In this document: positions 13,518 to 20,365 of the stretch, piece by piece
Numbering within the stretch: the first letter of the stretch is position 1
How the letters are laid out: every line of letters begins with the position of its first letter
Assembly: GCA_002085355.1 (NCBI GenBank)
Contig: NATN01000007.1
Span: 1 to 20,365 of the forward strand
Reading direction: 5' to 3'
Length of the DNA stretch: 20,365 bases
Origin: Candidatus Zhuqueibacterota bacterium 4484_87
GTDB lineage: Bacteria > Zhuqueibacterota > Zhuqueibacteria > Thermofontimicrobiales > Thermofontimicrobiaceae
Notes under the pieces: generated by a model
What the model saw: the letters and a program-made list of their open reading frames with translations, nothing else
Databases searched by the model: none
What the model was told of the DNA's origin: nothing
Position numbers and translations under genes: made by a program

Positions 13518-16500
13518 TTAAATTCCACCTTCATCTTTCAAATTAAGTAACTCCACGTCAAGTCCGAGCCCCATCAGTTCTCTAATTAATACATTGAACG
13601 ATTCAGGCACTCCCGGATCAGGCAAAGATTCGCCCTTGACGATAGCCTCGTACGCCTTGGAACGTCCGCGTACGTCGTCAGACTTAACGGTCAAAATTTC
13701 CTGCAATGTATGCGCAGCGCCGTAGGCTTCAAGAGCCCAGACCTCCATTTCTCCGAAACGCTGGCCGCCAAATTGCGCTTTTCCACCTAAAGGCTGCTGC
13801 GTAATCAGCGAGTACGGCCCAATAGAGCGCGCGTGTATTTTATCTTCAACCAAATGAGATAATTTCATAATGTAAATGAATCCGATGGTCACCGGATTAT
13901 CAAATTGTTCGCCGGTTCTGCCATCAAACAGAATTGATTTTCCGTCACGCGGCAAACCAGCTTCTTCCATTTCCGTCTGCACTTCTTCCAATGAAGCGCC
14001 GTCAAAAACCGGTGTTGAGTACATCACGTCAAGGATTTTTCCCGCCCATCCGAGACTCGTTTCCATGATTTGTCCCAGATTCATTCGAGATGGAACGCCG
14101 AGCGGATTAAGTACGATGTCAACCGGTGTGCCGTCAGGCAAAAATGGCATATCTTCAACAGGCACAATAGTGGCAACCACACCTTTATTTCCGTGTCGGC
14201 CCGCCATCTTATCGCCAATCATCAATTTACGCTTTTTCGCGACATACACTTTCGCCATTTGCACAATACCTGGAGGCAGTTCATCGCCGACAGTCACTTT
14301 AAATTTTTGATTTTCATAATCCTCTTGCAAGGAGTCCAGCTTTTTATAATATTGCTCTAAAATTTCTGCGACAAGCTCATTTCGTTCTGCGTCATCCACT
14401 AACGGGCGAGTCAAATCTAAAGCATCAAAATCCAGATTTTCCAATAAATCTTTTTTCAAAACAGTTTTCGCCCGTACAACAACCTTTCCGCCATCCAATT
14501 CACTGATACCGGCGGATTTCTGATCCAGCAATACTCTTCTTAACTTTTTGTCGCGCAAACGTTTTATTCGCTGTTTTTCAGCGGTGTACCATTTTTCGAC
14601 TTTCTCTAATTCTTTCTTTTCCAGACGTTTATTCTTGGCGTCCCGTTTTTTCCGGGAGAAAAGCTTCGTGGCGATCACAGTACCATGCAACCCCGTCGGC
14701 GCTTTCAAAGATGCGTCTTTCACATCGCCCGCTTTTTCTCCAAAAATCGCTTTCAGCAATTTTTCTTCCGGAGTCGGATCAGTCTCCCCTTTAGGGGTCA
14801 CTTTGCCAACCAGGATATCTCCCTCGTGCACCTCAGCGCCGACGCGGATAATTCCGTTCTCATCGAGATCCTTTGTCGCCTCTTCGCTCACATTGGGAAT
14901 TTCTCTCGTCAATTCTTCTTCACCGCGCTTGGTATCGCGCACCTGAGTTTCCAGCACTTCGATGTGAATCGAGGTATAGACGTCCTCTTGCACGACTCTC
15001 TCTGAAATAACGATCGCATCCTCAAAATTATATCCGCGCCACGGCATGAAAGCGACCAGCACGTTTCTTCCCAGCGCTAATTCGCCGCCCTCAGTAGCGC
15101 AACCGTCGGCAAGGACATCTCCTTTTTGAACCCTGTCCCCTTCTCTGACCAAAGGAATTTGATTAGTGCACGTATCCTGATTTGACCTTTTAAATTTCTG
15201 CAGCGGATAAACATCTGTCTCGTCGCTGTCAAAATCCAGCAAACTTTCAACATTCAATTCAGCATCCGCGTCAAGGTCATCTGCTCGGACGACTATTTTG
15301 GTCGCGTCAACTCTTTCAACAACACCGCTGCGCCGGCAAACAATCATAGCGCGGGAATCGAGGGCAACTTTTGCTTCAACACCAGTTCCCACTATGGGAG
15401 CTTCCGGTTTCAAAAGCGGAACTGACTGGCGCTGCATGTTTGAGCCCATCAACGCGCGGTTGGCGTCATCGTGCTCTAGAAAAGGAATGAGTGACGCAGC
15501 CGCGGAAACCATCTGTGTCGGGGACACATCCATATAGTCCACTTCCTTTGGAGTGACCAGCGGAAAATCACCGCGGAATCTCACCTGCACGCGATCATTA
15601 ATAAAATTTCCTTTTTCATCAATAGGCGCATTTGCCTGAGCAACACGCAAATTTTCTTCATCATCAGCCGAGAGATAGTGAATTTCATCAGTAACTCTGC
15701 CATCAACGACCTTGCGGTACGGCGTTTCGATAAATCCCAGTTTATTAATTCGTCCGAATGTCGTCAGCGATGAAATTAGTCCGATATTCGGACCTTCCGG
15801 CGTTTCAATGGGGCACAGACGCCCATAATGCGTGTAATGCACATCACGGACTTCAAAGCCTGCTCTTTCCCGCGTCAAACCTCCCGGCCCCAGAGCACTC
15901 AATCGTCTTTTGTGCGTCATCTCAGCTAAAGGATTCGTCTGATCCATAAACTGAGAGAGCTGGCTGGTGCCAAAGAATGTATTGATCACTGACAGAATTG
16001 TCCGTGCGTTCACCAAATCCTGCGGCGTCAACTCCTCGTTGTCCCGCAAATTCATGCGTTCTTTGACGGTCCGCGCCAATCGAGACAGTCCGACGCTCAT
16101 CTGAGCTGCCAACTGTTCGCCGACAGTTTTAATTCGTCGATTTCCTAAATGATCGATGTCATCTGCCTGGATTTTACCATTGCGCAAATCCAGCAAATAA
16201 TTAATGATCGCAATAATATCTTCTTTTGTCAGTACTGTCACATCGGGATCAATAGAAAGTCCCAATTTATTATTCAAGCGATAACGCCCTACTTCGCCCA
16301 GATCGTAACGCTTGGGGTTGAAGAAAAAGCGAAAAACCAAATTCCTCGCTGTCTCCAAATCCGGTGCATCTCCGGAACGCAAATGCCTGTAAATCATCTC
16401 CAACGCCTCTTTCTCCGATTTTGTCGGATCTTTTCTGATCGTGTTGTTGATGATTTCCGGGCTGTAAGGTGATTCAGACTTGACAAATTTGACTTTTTCA

Positions 16501-17327
16501 ATATGGTGGGCGCGCAGATTTGCCAGAGACTCCTGATCCAAAGTTGAATCTTTCTCCAACAAGATCTCGCCCGTCTCATAATCTATCACATCCATCAATA
16601 CGGTTTTGCCGAAGTAGGACTCGATTTTCTTGTCGTCCACACCGACTTCCTCAACCATATCGAATAACTCATAAATTTCCCGATCCGTTGAGTATCCAAT
16701 CGCACGCAGCAAGGTTGTCACCGGGAATTTTTTACGACGATCAATGTAAAAATACATCACATCGTTAATATCAGTGACAAATTCCAACCAGGATCCCCGA
16801 AGCGGGATAATTCGCGCCGAGTAAATTTTTGTGTCATTGGGATGTTTCATTTCATCAAAGAAAGCACCCGGAGAACGATGAAGCTGACTGACAACAATCC
16901 GCTCCGCGCCATTGATAATGAATGTACCCTTTTCCGTCATCATGGGGATGTTTCCCAAATAGACGGTCTGTTCCATCGAATCAATTATTTCACCGGAATC
17001 GCTCTCAGGGTCTCGAATCGACAAACGCAGCTTGGCCTTCAGCGGAGCAGCATACGTATTGCCCCGTTCCTGGCACTCATCCACTGAGTATTTCGGTTTT
17101 TCGAGATAATATGAAATGAAATCCAGCACAAAATTTTCTCGACTGTCCTCAATCGGGAAAATACTGTTGAAAACCGCCTGCAATCCTTTGTTCTCACGTT
17201 TTTCCGGTGGAACATCCGGCTGAACAAATTCTTTGAATGATTCCAATTGAATATTCAGCAAATCAGGCAGATCAACTATTGTCTGAATTTTGGAAAATGA
17301 TTTTCTTTGGCGTTTTGTCTTTTGCAT
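13518..17327 (-). CDS. rpoB: RNA polymerase beta subunit
   Basis: Beta (1269 residues) forms the other half of the polymerase active site and the rifampicin pocket. Seen: the N-terminal protrusion and lobe with GTFIINGAERIVVSQLHRSP (134-153), the rifampicin region (455-477, SQLSQFMDQTNPLAEMTHKR) with Asp462, His472 and Ser477 all wild type, THYGRLCPIETPEGPNIGL (499-517), PWRGYNFEDAI (762-772), a charged coiled-coil insertion at about 890-1010 (SI2-like), GDKMAGRHGNKGV (1038-1050), and the C-terminal QPLGGKAQFGGQRFGEMEVWALEAYGA region. The SI1 area is shorter than in E. coli, which explains the shorter length (1269 against 1342). A rifampicin-sensitive enzyme is predicted. The ATG at 17327 has GAGG 11 bases upstream. 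The 139-base gap before it holds a long hairpin. Confidence 0.99.
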   Translation of the reverse strand: MQKTKRQRKSFSKIQTIVDLPDLLNIQLESFKEFVQPDVPPEKRENKGLQAVFNSIFPIEDSRENFVLDFISYYLEKPKYSVDECQERGNTYAAPLKAKLRLSIRDPESDSGEIIDSMEQTVYLGNIPMMTEKGTFIINGAERIVVSQLHRSPGAFFDEMKHPNDTKIYSARIIPLRGSWLEFVTDINDVMYFYIDRRKKFPVTTLLRAIGYSTDREIYELFDMVEEVGVDDKKIESYFGKTVLMDVIDYETGEILLEKDSTLDQESLANLRAHHIEKVKFVKSESPYSPEIINNTIRKDPTKSEKEALEMIYRHLRSGDAPDLETARNLVFRFFFNPKRYDLGEVGRYRLNNKLGLSIDPDVTVLTKEDIIAIINYLLDLRNGKIQADDIDHLGNRRIKTVGEQLAAQMSVGLSRLARTVKERMNLRDNEELTPQDLVNARTILSVINTFFGTSQLSQFMDQTNPLAEMTHKRRLSALGPGGLTRERAGFEVRDVHYTHYGRLCPIETPEGPNIGLISSLTTFGRINKLGFIETPYRKVVDGRVTDEIHYLSADDEENLRVAQANAPIDEKGNFINDRVQVRFRGDFPLVTPKEVDYMDVSPTQMVSAAASLIPFLEHDDANRALMGSNMQRQSVPLLKPEAPIVGTGVEAKVALDSRAMIVCRRSGVVERVDATKIVVRADDLDADAELNVESLLDFDSDETDVYPLQKFKRSNQDTCTNQIPLVREGDRVQKGDVLADGCATEGGELALGRNVLVAFMPWRGYNFEDAIVISERVVQEDVYTSIHIEVLETQVRDTKRGEEELTREIPNVSEEATKDLDENGIIRVGAEVHEGDILVGKVTPKGETDPTPEEKLLKAIFGEKAGDVKDASLKAPTGLHGTVIATKLFSRKKRDAKNKRLEKKELEKVEKWYTAEKQRIKRLRDKKLRRVLLDQKSAGISELDGGKVVVRAKTVLKKDLLENLDFDALDLTRPLVDDAERNELVAEILEQYYKKLDSLQEDYENQKFKVTVGDELPPGIVQMAKVYVAKKRKLMIGDKMAGRHGNKGVVATIVPVEDMPFLPDGTPVDIVLNPLGVPSRMNLGQIMETSLGWAGKILDVMYSTPVFDGASLEEVQTEMEEAGLPRDGKSILFDGRTGEQFDNPVTIGFIYIMKLSHLVEDKIHARSIGPYSLITQQPLGGKAQFGGQRFGEMEVWALEAYGAAHTLQEILTVKSDDVRGRSKAYEAIVKGESLPDPGVPESFNVLIRELMGLGLDVELLNLKDEGGI

Positions 17328-17368
17328 TAAAAAATCAACCTCTCTTCAACGTACGTTGCATACTCGAT

Positions 17369-17397
17369 AATATAAAATAATCTTCGAAACAAGTTAA
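17369..17397 (-). promoter_or_regulatory. weak candidate promoter before rpoB
   Basis: On the minus strand TTAACT (17397-17392), 17 bases and TATATT (17374-17369) match the sigma-70 elements at 4 of 6 and 5 of 6. A transcript would start near 17362, about 35 bases before the rpoB ATG. The spacer coincides with the 3' arm of the hairpin at 17374-17443, so one of the two signals may be accidental. The sequence is AT-rich and chance is a real possibility. Confidence 0.3.
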
Positions 17398-17443
17398 TGA
17401 CCCATTTGGCTCATCTGCTCAACCATGTTCCGAAGAATATTTT
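17374..17443 (-). promoter_or_regulatory. long hairpin between rplL and rpoB
   Basis: The transcript arms (17443-17426 and 17391-17374) are complementary over 18 positions: 16 Watson-Crick pairs, one G-U pair and one U-U mismatch. The core is CUUCGGAACA opposite UGUUUCGAAG. The loop is 34 bases. No run of U follows directly, so a simple intrinsic terminator is unlikely. In E. coli the rplL-rpoB gap holds an attenuator and an RNase III cleavage site that lower rpoBC expression relative to the ribosomal genes; a long stem at the same place suggests a similar role here, by inference. Confidence 0.55.
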
Positions 17444-17466
17444 GATAAAAATCGATATTGAACGTT

Positions 17467-17904
17467 TTACTTAATTTCGACTGTAGCGCCGACTTCTTCA
17501 AATTTCTTTTTGATTTCTTCTGCTTCGTCTTTGTTCACACCTTCTTTAACCGCTTTGGGTGCAGAATCAACCAATTCTTTGGCTTCTTTCAAGCCCAGAG
17601 ATGTAAGCTCTCTGACAACTTTGATGACCTGAATTTTCTTGTCGCCAACTGAAGACAGCACAACATCGAACTCAGTTTTTTCTTCTGCAGGTTCAGCAGC
17701 TCCGCCAGCGGCTCCGGCTGCAGCAACGGGCGCAACCATCGCGGCTTGAGCTGAAACGCCAAATTTGTCTTCCAGAACTTTGACTAGCTCGACCAGTTCC
17801 AGAACTGATAATTTTTCAATGGACTCAACAATTTTAGCCACATTTTTGCTGGTTGTCGTTGTCTCTGCAGCTTTTTCTTCAGCTTTCGTTTTCGCCTCAG
17901 ACAT
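17467..17904 (-). CDS. rplL: 50S ribosomal protein L7/L12, N-terminally extended
   Basis: L7/L12 forms the dimers of the ribosomal stalk that recruit and activate the translational GTPases. Seen: dimerisation domain at about residues 20-50 (KIVESIEKLSVLELVELVKV), an Ala/Gly-rich hinge (52-73), and the C-terminal factor-binding domain (74-145) with EFDVVL, KIQVIKVVRE and LGLKEAKELVD. At 145 residues it is longer than the usual 120-130: the first 19 residues (Lys/Glu/Ala, then TTTT) lie ahead of the normal start. The start is supported by GGAGG seven bases upstream and by the lack of any ATG before Met56. It lies 33 bases after rplJ. Confidence 0.98.
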   Translation of the reverse strand: MSEAKTKAEEKAAETTTTSKNVAKIVESIEKLSVLELVELVKVLEDKFGVSAQAAMVAPVAAAGAAGGAAEPAEEKTEFDVVLSSVGDKKIQVIKVVRELTSLGLKEAKELVDSAPKAVKEGVNKDEAEEIKKKFEEVGATVEIK

Positions 17905-17911
17905 TTCTTGT

Positions 17912-17916
17912 CCTCC
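17912..17916 (-). promoter_or_regulatory. Shine-Dalgarno of rplL (fixes the extended start)
   Basis: The transcript reads GGAGG with a seven-base spacer to the ATG at 17904. It supports translation of the extra N-terminal residues of L7/L12. A strong site also fits the need for about four copies of L12 per L10. Confidence 0.85.
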
Positions 17917-17937
17917 GTAAAAAAAGTTTACTAAAAA

Positions 17938-18456
17938 TCAATTTTCTTTTTGTTCTTTAATTTGATCCAAAACATTCACTATGGATGCTACTACTCCGTT
18001 CAGGACAGTCACCAGGCTGCGAAGCGGCGCGCTGACCATGCCGACGGTTTGAGCATAAATTTCATCTTTGGACGGCAGTGATGCAATTTCTCTAAATCGT
18101 TTTTCATCATACACATTACCGTCAAAAATACAGGCTTTTAGCTGTAGCTTGTCATTTTTCTTGGCAAAATCGGACAATACTTTTGCAGCCACAACAGGAT
18201 CTGCCAATGCAAATGCCATGGCAGTGGGCCCTTCTAAATAGGGAAGCAATGCTTCATATCCGATTTTGTTCACTGAAAGTCGAGCCAATGTGTTTTTCAC
18301 TACCTTAAACTCAACTTCTGCTTCACGAAGCTTACTGCGCAATTCGCTGATTTCCTCAACGTCTAACCCTTTGTAGTCGGCCAAATAAACGCCTTTGGCC
18401 TGGGTTATCTTTTCCGCAATTTCTTCTACAATTTTTTCCTTTTCCGGGCGTGCCAT
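17938..18456 (-). CDS. rplJ: 50S ribosomal protein L10
   Basis: L10 (172 residues; E. coli 165) anchors the L12 stalk to 23S rRNA next to L11. Seen: N-terminal EKEKIVEEIAEKITQAKGVYLADYKGL, VKNTLARLS, LEGPTAMAFALADPV, and a C-terminal helix (about 135-172) that in the family carries the L12 dimers. The ATG at 18456 is preceded by AAGGA about 10 bases upstream. It lies 38 bases after rplA. In E. coli a long leader before rplJ binds the L10-L12 complex for autorepression; 38 bases leave little room for such a structure, and I see no hairpin in them. Confidence 0.98.
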   Translation of the reverse strand: MARPEKEKIVEEIAEKITQAKGVYLADYKGLDVEEISELRSKLREAEVEFKVVKNTLARLSVNKIGYEALLPYLEGPTAMAFALADPVVAAKVLSDFAKKNDKLQLKACIFDGNVYDEKRFREIASLPSKDEIYAQTVGMVSAPLRSLVTVLNGVVASIVNVLDQIKEQKEN

Positions 18457-18494
18457 TACTCTATCATCCTTAAGCTAAAATTTTGATTACCTGT

Positions 18495-19196
18495 TTATTT
18501 TAGTTCATCCAGCAACGCTGACCGATCCAGCGGGATGCCGGGATTCATTGTCGTGGTAATTGTCGCTGCACGCAAATACTGCCCTTTTGCAGATGCTGGT
18601 TTCATGCGAACAACAGTATCCACAAATGCCAGAATATTTTCCCTGATCTTTTCTTCATCAAAAGAGATTTTACCGACGGCTGCGTGCATGTTTCCGTAAC
18701 GATCCACGCGAAATTCAATTTTACCGGCTTTCACTTCTTTGACCGCCTGAGCGACATCCATCGTCACCGTGCCGCTTTTCGGATTCGGCATAACTCCCTT
18801 TGGGCCTAAAATGCGGCCGAGTTTTCCCACCGCGCCCATTGCATCAGGTGTCGCGATAATGACGTCGCAATCGAGCCATCCCTGCTGAATTTTTTCGACG
18901 TACTCGTCCAAACCAACATAGTCGGCGCCCGCTTCTTCCGCTTCTTTTTCTTTAATGCCTTTTGTCAAAACAAGCACTTTTGCTGTTTTGCCTGTGCCGT
19001 GCGGAAGTGTTACAGTTCCCCGAACCATTTGATCGGCATGGCGAGGATTCACGCCAAGGCGAAGCGCTACTTCAATGGATTCATCAAACTTTGCAAGCGG
19101 CAACTCTTTCATTACCTTAATCGCTTCATCCAGAGAATATGTTTTCCCTCTTTCCAGCTTCGCCAAAGCTTCTTTATAGCGTTTACTTCTTTTCAT
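18495..19196 (-). CDS. rplA: 50S ribosomal protein L1
   Basis: L1 (233 residues; E. coli 234) forms the mobile L1 stalk that helps move deacylated tRNA out of the E site. Seen: MKRSKRYKEALAKLERGKTY, SIEVALRLGVNPRHADQMVR, GPKGVMPNPKSGTVT and EFRVDRYGNMHAAVGKISF, all family signatures. I chose the ATG at 19196 because GGAG lies five bases upstream; the TTG five codons earlier starts before that site and would run through it. It lies 34 bases after rplK. In E. coli L1 represses the rplK-rplA mRNA by binding its leader; no space for such a leader exists here between nusG and rplK. Confidence 0.98.
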   Translation of the reverse strand: MKRSKRYKEALAKLERGKTYSLDEAIKVMKELPLAKFDESIEVALRLGVNPRHADQMVRGTVTLPHGTGKTAKVLVLTKGIKEKEAEEAGADYVGLDEYVEKIQQGWLDCDVIIATPDAMGAVGKLGRILGPKGVMPNPKSGTVTMDVAQAVKEVKAGKIEFRVDRYGNMHAAVGKISFDEEKIRENILAFVDTVVRMKPASAKGQYLRAATITTTMNPGIPLDRSALLDELK

Positions 19197-19230
19197 TTCT
19201 TCTCCATCCAAATCAGATTAAATCCACAGA

Positions 19231-19656
19231 TTAATCTTCGACTGTAATCCCCATGCTTCGCGCAGTACCTTCGATCATGCGCATCGCATTTTCAATCGAA
19301 TAAGCGTTTAAATCCGGCATTTTCAACTCGGCAATTTCGCGCACTTGTTCACGCGTCACTTTCCCGACTTTGTCGCGATTCGGCACACCGGATCCCTTGT
19401 CCAAACCAGCGGCGCGTTTCAACAGAACCGCTGCCGGCGGCGTTTTAGTGATAAAGGTGAAAGAACGATCCGCATAGACCGTAATCACGACCGGGATAAT
19501 CAGCCCCTGTTTGTCCTGAGTCTTTGCATTGAACGCCTTGCAGAATTCCATAATATTGACGCCATGCTGCCCCAGAGCCGGGCCTACCGGCGGAGATGGA
19601 TTTGCATTTCCCGCCGGGATCTGCAACTTGATTGTTCCAACAATTTTCTTAGCCAT
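19231..19656 (-). CDS. rplK: 50S ribosomal protein L11
   Basis: L11 (141 residues, the standard length) binds the GTPase-associated region of 23S rRNA and is the site affected by thiostrepton; it is also needed for RelA activation. Seen: KLQIPAGNANPSPPVGPALG in the N-terminal domain with its conserved prolines, QHGVNIMEFCKAFN, FITKTPPAAVLLK, and the RNA-binding C-terminal domain with DLNAYSIENAMRMIEGTARS. The ATG at 19656 begins six bases after the nusG stop, and its GGAG lies within the last nusG codons about 12 bases upstream, so translation is probably coupled to nusG. Confidence 0.98.
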   Translation of the reverse strand: MAKKIVGTIKLQIPAGNANPSPPVGPALGQHGVNIMEFCKAFNAKTQDKQGLIIPVVITVYADRSFTFITKTPPAAVLLKRAAGLDKGSGVPNRDKVGKVTREQVREIAELKMPDLNAYSIENAMRMIEGTARSMGITVED

Positions 19657-19662
19657 GAAACT

Positions 19663-20205
19663 TTACTTCTCCAATTCTACTTGTAAAAAGTCCAATTCGA
19701 CTGGTGTGGATCGACCAAAAATACTGACCATCACTTTAAGCTTATTTTTCTCTTCATTTACTTCTTTGACGACCCCGCTGAAATCTGTAAAAGGCCCGTC
19801 AATAACCTTGATCGGATCGCCAACCCTGAACGGCACTTCCAACAATTCTCTATTTTTCGCTTCATCCACGCGCCCCAGAATCCGTTTCACTTCTTCGGGT
19901 CGTAATGGCTGAGGTCTATTTTTTGAGCCGACAAAATGGGTCACGCCAGGTGTATTGGCGATCAGATGAGTCGTTTCTGTATCCAGAAGCATCTCAATCA
20001 AAATATAACCCGGGAAAAACACCTTACTCTTATGTTTCTTCTTCCCGTTTTTCATTTCAGTGACTTCTTCTGAGGGAACAAGAACAGTCGGGATTTTTTC
20101 CTGCAATCCCAACCGAGCAATTTCACTGTCAAGATATGCCTTGACTTTATTCTCATGCCCGGACAATGTGTGAATAACGTACCATTTTGTTTGTTGTTCT
20201 TCCAA
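19663..20205 (-). CDS. nusG: transcription elongation/antitermination factor NusG, TTG start
   Basis: NusG (180 residues; E. coli 181) binds the polymerase clamp to raise processivity and links it to Rho or to S10. Seen: the NGN domain (about 7-115) with KWYVIHTLSGHENKVKAYL and KVFFPGYILIEM, and the KOW domain (about 125-180) with RVGDPIKVIDGPFTDFSG and IFGRSTPVELDF, the S10/Rho contact region. There is no extra inserted domain. The start is TTG: an in-frame TGA lies two codons upstream, the next ATG is codon 51, and GAGG lies four bases before the TTG. It follows secE by 20 bases and precedes rplK by 6. Confidence 0.97.
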   Translation of the reverse strand: MEEQQTKWYVIHTLSGHENKVKAYLDSEIARLGLQEKIPTVLVPSEEVTEMKNGKKKHKSKVFFPGYILIEMLLDTETTHLIANTPGVTHFVGSKNRPQPLRPEEVKRILGRVDEAKNRELLEVPFRVGDPIKVIDGPFTDFSGVVKEVNEEKNKLKVMVSIFGRSTPVELDFLQVELEK

Positions 20206-20209
20206 TTTC

Positions 20210-20217
20210 CCTCACCT
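20210..20217 (-). promoter_or_regulatory. Shine-Dalgarno of nusG (supports the TTG start)
   Basis: The transcript reads AGGUGAGG, four bases before the TTG at 20205-20203. The in-frame TGA overlapping this site rules out a longer protein, and there is no other start near the conserved N-terminus. Confidence 0.8.
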
Positions 20218-20225
20218 GAAATAAT

Positions 20226-20365
20226 CTAAAAAATAAAATTCAATATCGCTTCTAAAATTTTGTCAGTTGCAAAAATGAACAGCGTTAACACTAAAGTAAC
20301 GACAATCACGACGGTCGTTGTACCCTTAAGATCTTCCTTATCAGGCCAACTCACTTTCGCCATTT
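20226..20365 (-). CDS. secE: preprotein translocase subunit SecE (C-terminal part, cut by window edge)
   Basis: SecE is the small membrane subunit that clamps SecY in the protein-export channel. The visible 45 full codons read MAKVSWPDKEDLKGTTTVVI at the start, the SecE signature (KVxWP, then a Thr/Val run), followed by one membrane segment (about residues 15-33 of the visible part) and the conserved Asp after it, ending LNFIF. The ATG at 20363 is probably internal: the two bases before it (AA on the transcript) allow Glu, giving the usual EMxKVxWP, and the amphipathic helix lies outside the window. The stop is TAG. secE directly before nusG is standard order. Confidence 0.93.
   Translation of the reverse strand, partial: MAKVSWPDKEDLKGTTTVVIVVTLVLTLFIFATDKILEAILNFIF

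Noticed and set aside
13518..17327. Antibiotic-resistance substitutions in RpoB (rifampicin) and RpsL (streptomycin).
   Set aside because: The key RpoB residues Asp462, His472 and Ser477 and the S12 residues Lys43 and Lys88 are all of the sensitive type.
1..20365. A novel defence, mobile or biosynthetic system in the window.
   Set aside because: Every gene is a recognised core translation, transcription or export gene. No unexplained gene-sized space, repeat array or insertion remains.

Overview
The window is a bacterial core-gene locus, read entirely on the minus strand, so transcription runs from position 20365 down to position 1. In order of transcription it carries secE (cut by the window edge), nusG, rplK, rplA, rplJ, rplL, rpoB, rpoC, rpsL, rpsG, fusA, tuf, rpsJ, rplC, rplD, rplW, rplB, rpsS, rplV, rpsC, rplP and rpmC (cut by the other edge). 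Three units that are separate in E. coli lie end to end: the secE-nusG/L11-L1/L10-L12/rpoBC unit (20365-9189), the str unit rpsL-rpsG-fusA-tuf (9096-4776) and the first part of the S10 unit (4726-1). No tRNA, rRNA, mobile element, CRISPR array or accessory gene is visible. No gap reaches 300 bases; the longest are rplL-rpoB (139 bases) and rpsG-fusA (115 bases).

The organism is a bacterium of moderate GC (about mid-40s by eye). RpoC carries a large insertion in the trigger loop in the place of the Gram-negative SI3, and RpoB carries a coiled-coil insertion of the kind seen in Proteobacteria and the FCB group. RpoB (1269 residues) and RpoC (about 1419) have Bacteroidota-like lengths. Several motifs resemble FCB proteins (RpoB DVHYTHYGRLCPIETPEG, L2 HPMGGGEG, L4 GGGRIFGPQPRD). 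However, most genes have clear Shine-Dalgarno sequences, three use TTG starts, tuf sits in the str unit, and EF-G has an unusual domain IV. A Calditrichota/KSB1-like lineage near the FCB group is my best guess, at low confidence and without any database comparison.

The genes form one expression programme. SecE and NusG serve secretion and transcription elongation, L11/L1/L10/L12 build the ribosomal stalks, RpoB/RpoC form the RNA polymerase catalytic core, S12/S7/EF-G/EF-Tu drive decoding and translocation, and the S10 group builds both subunits. Most genes are 2-50 bases apart, and rplD-rplW overlap as ATGA. The E. coli leader sites for L1, L10, S7 and L4 have little or no room here. Structured sequence occurs elsewhere instead: before fusA, before rpoB and across the rpoC initiation site. 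The best promoter candidate lies between rpoC and rpsL.

I found no new gene system. The items most worth checking are the EF-G with altered domain IV tip loops, the four-segment alternating CUCC/GGAG leader before fusA, the long rplL-rpoB hairpin, and the hairpin over the rpoC ribosome-binding site.
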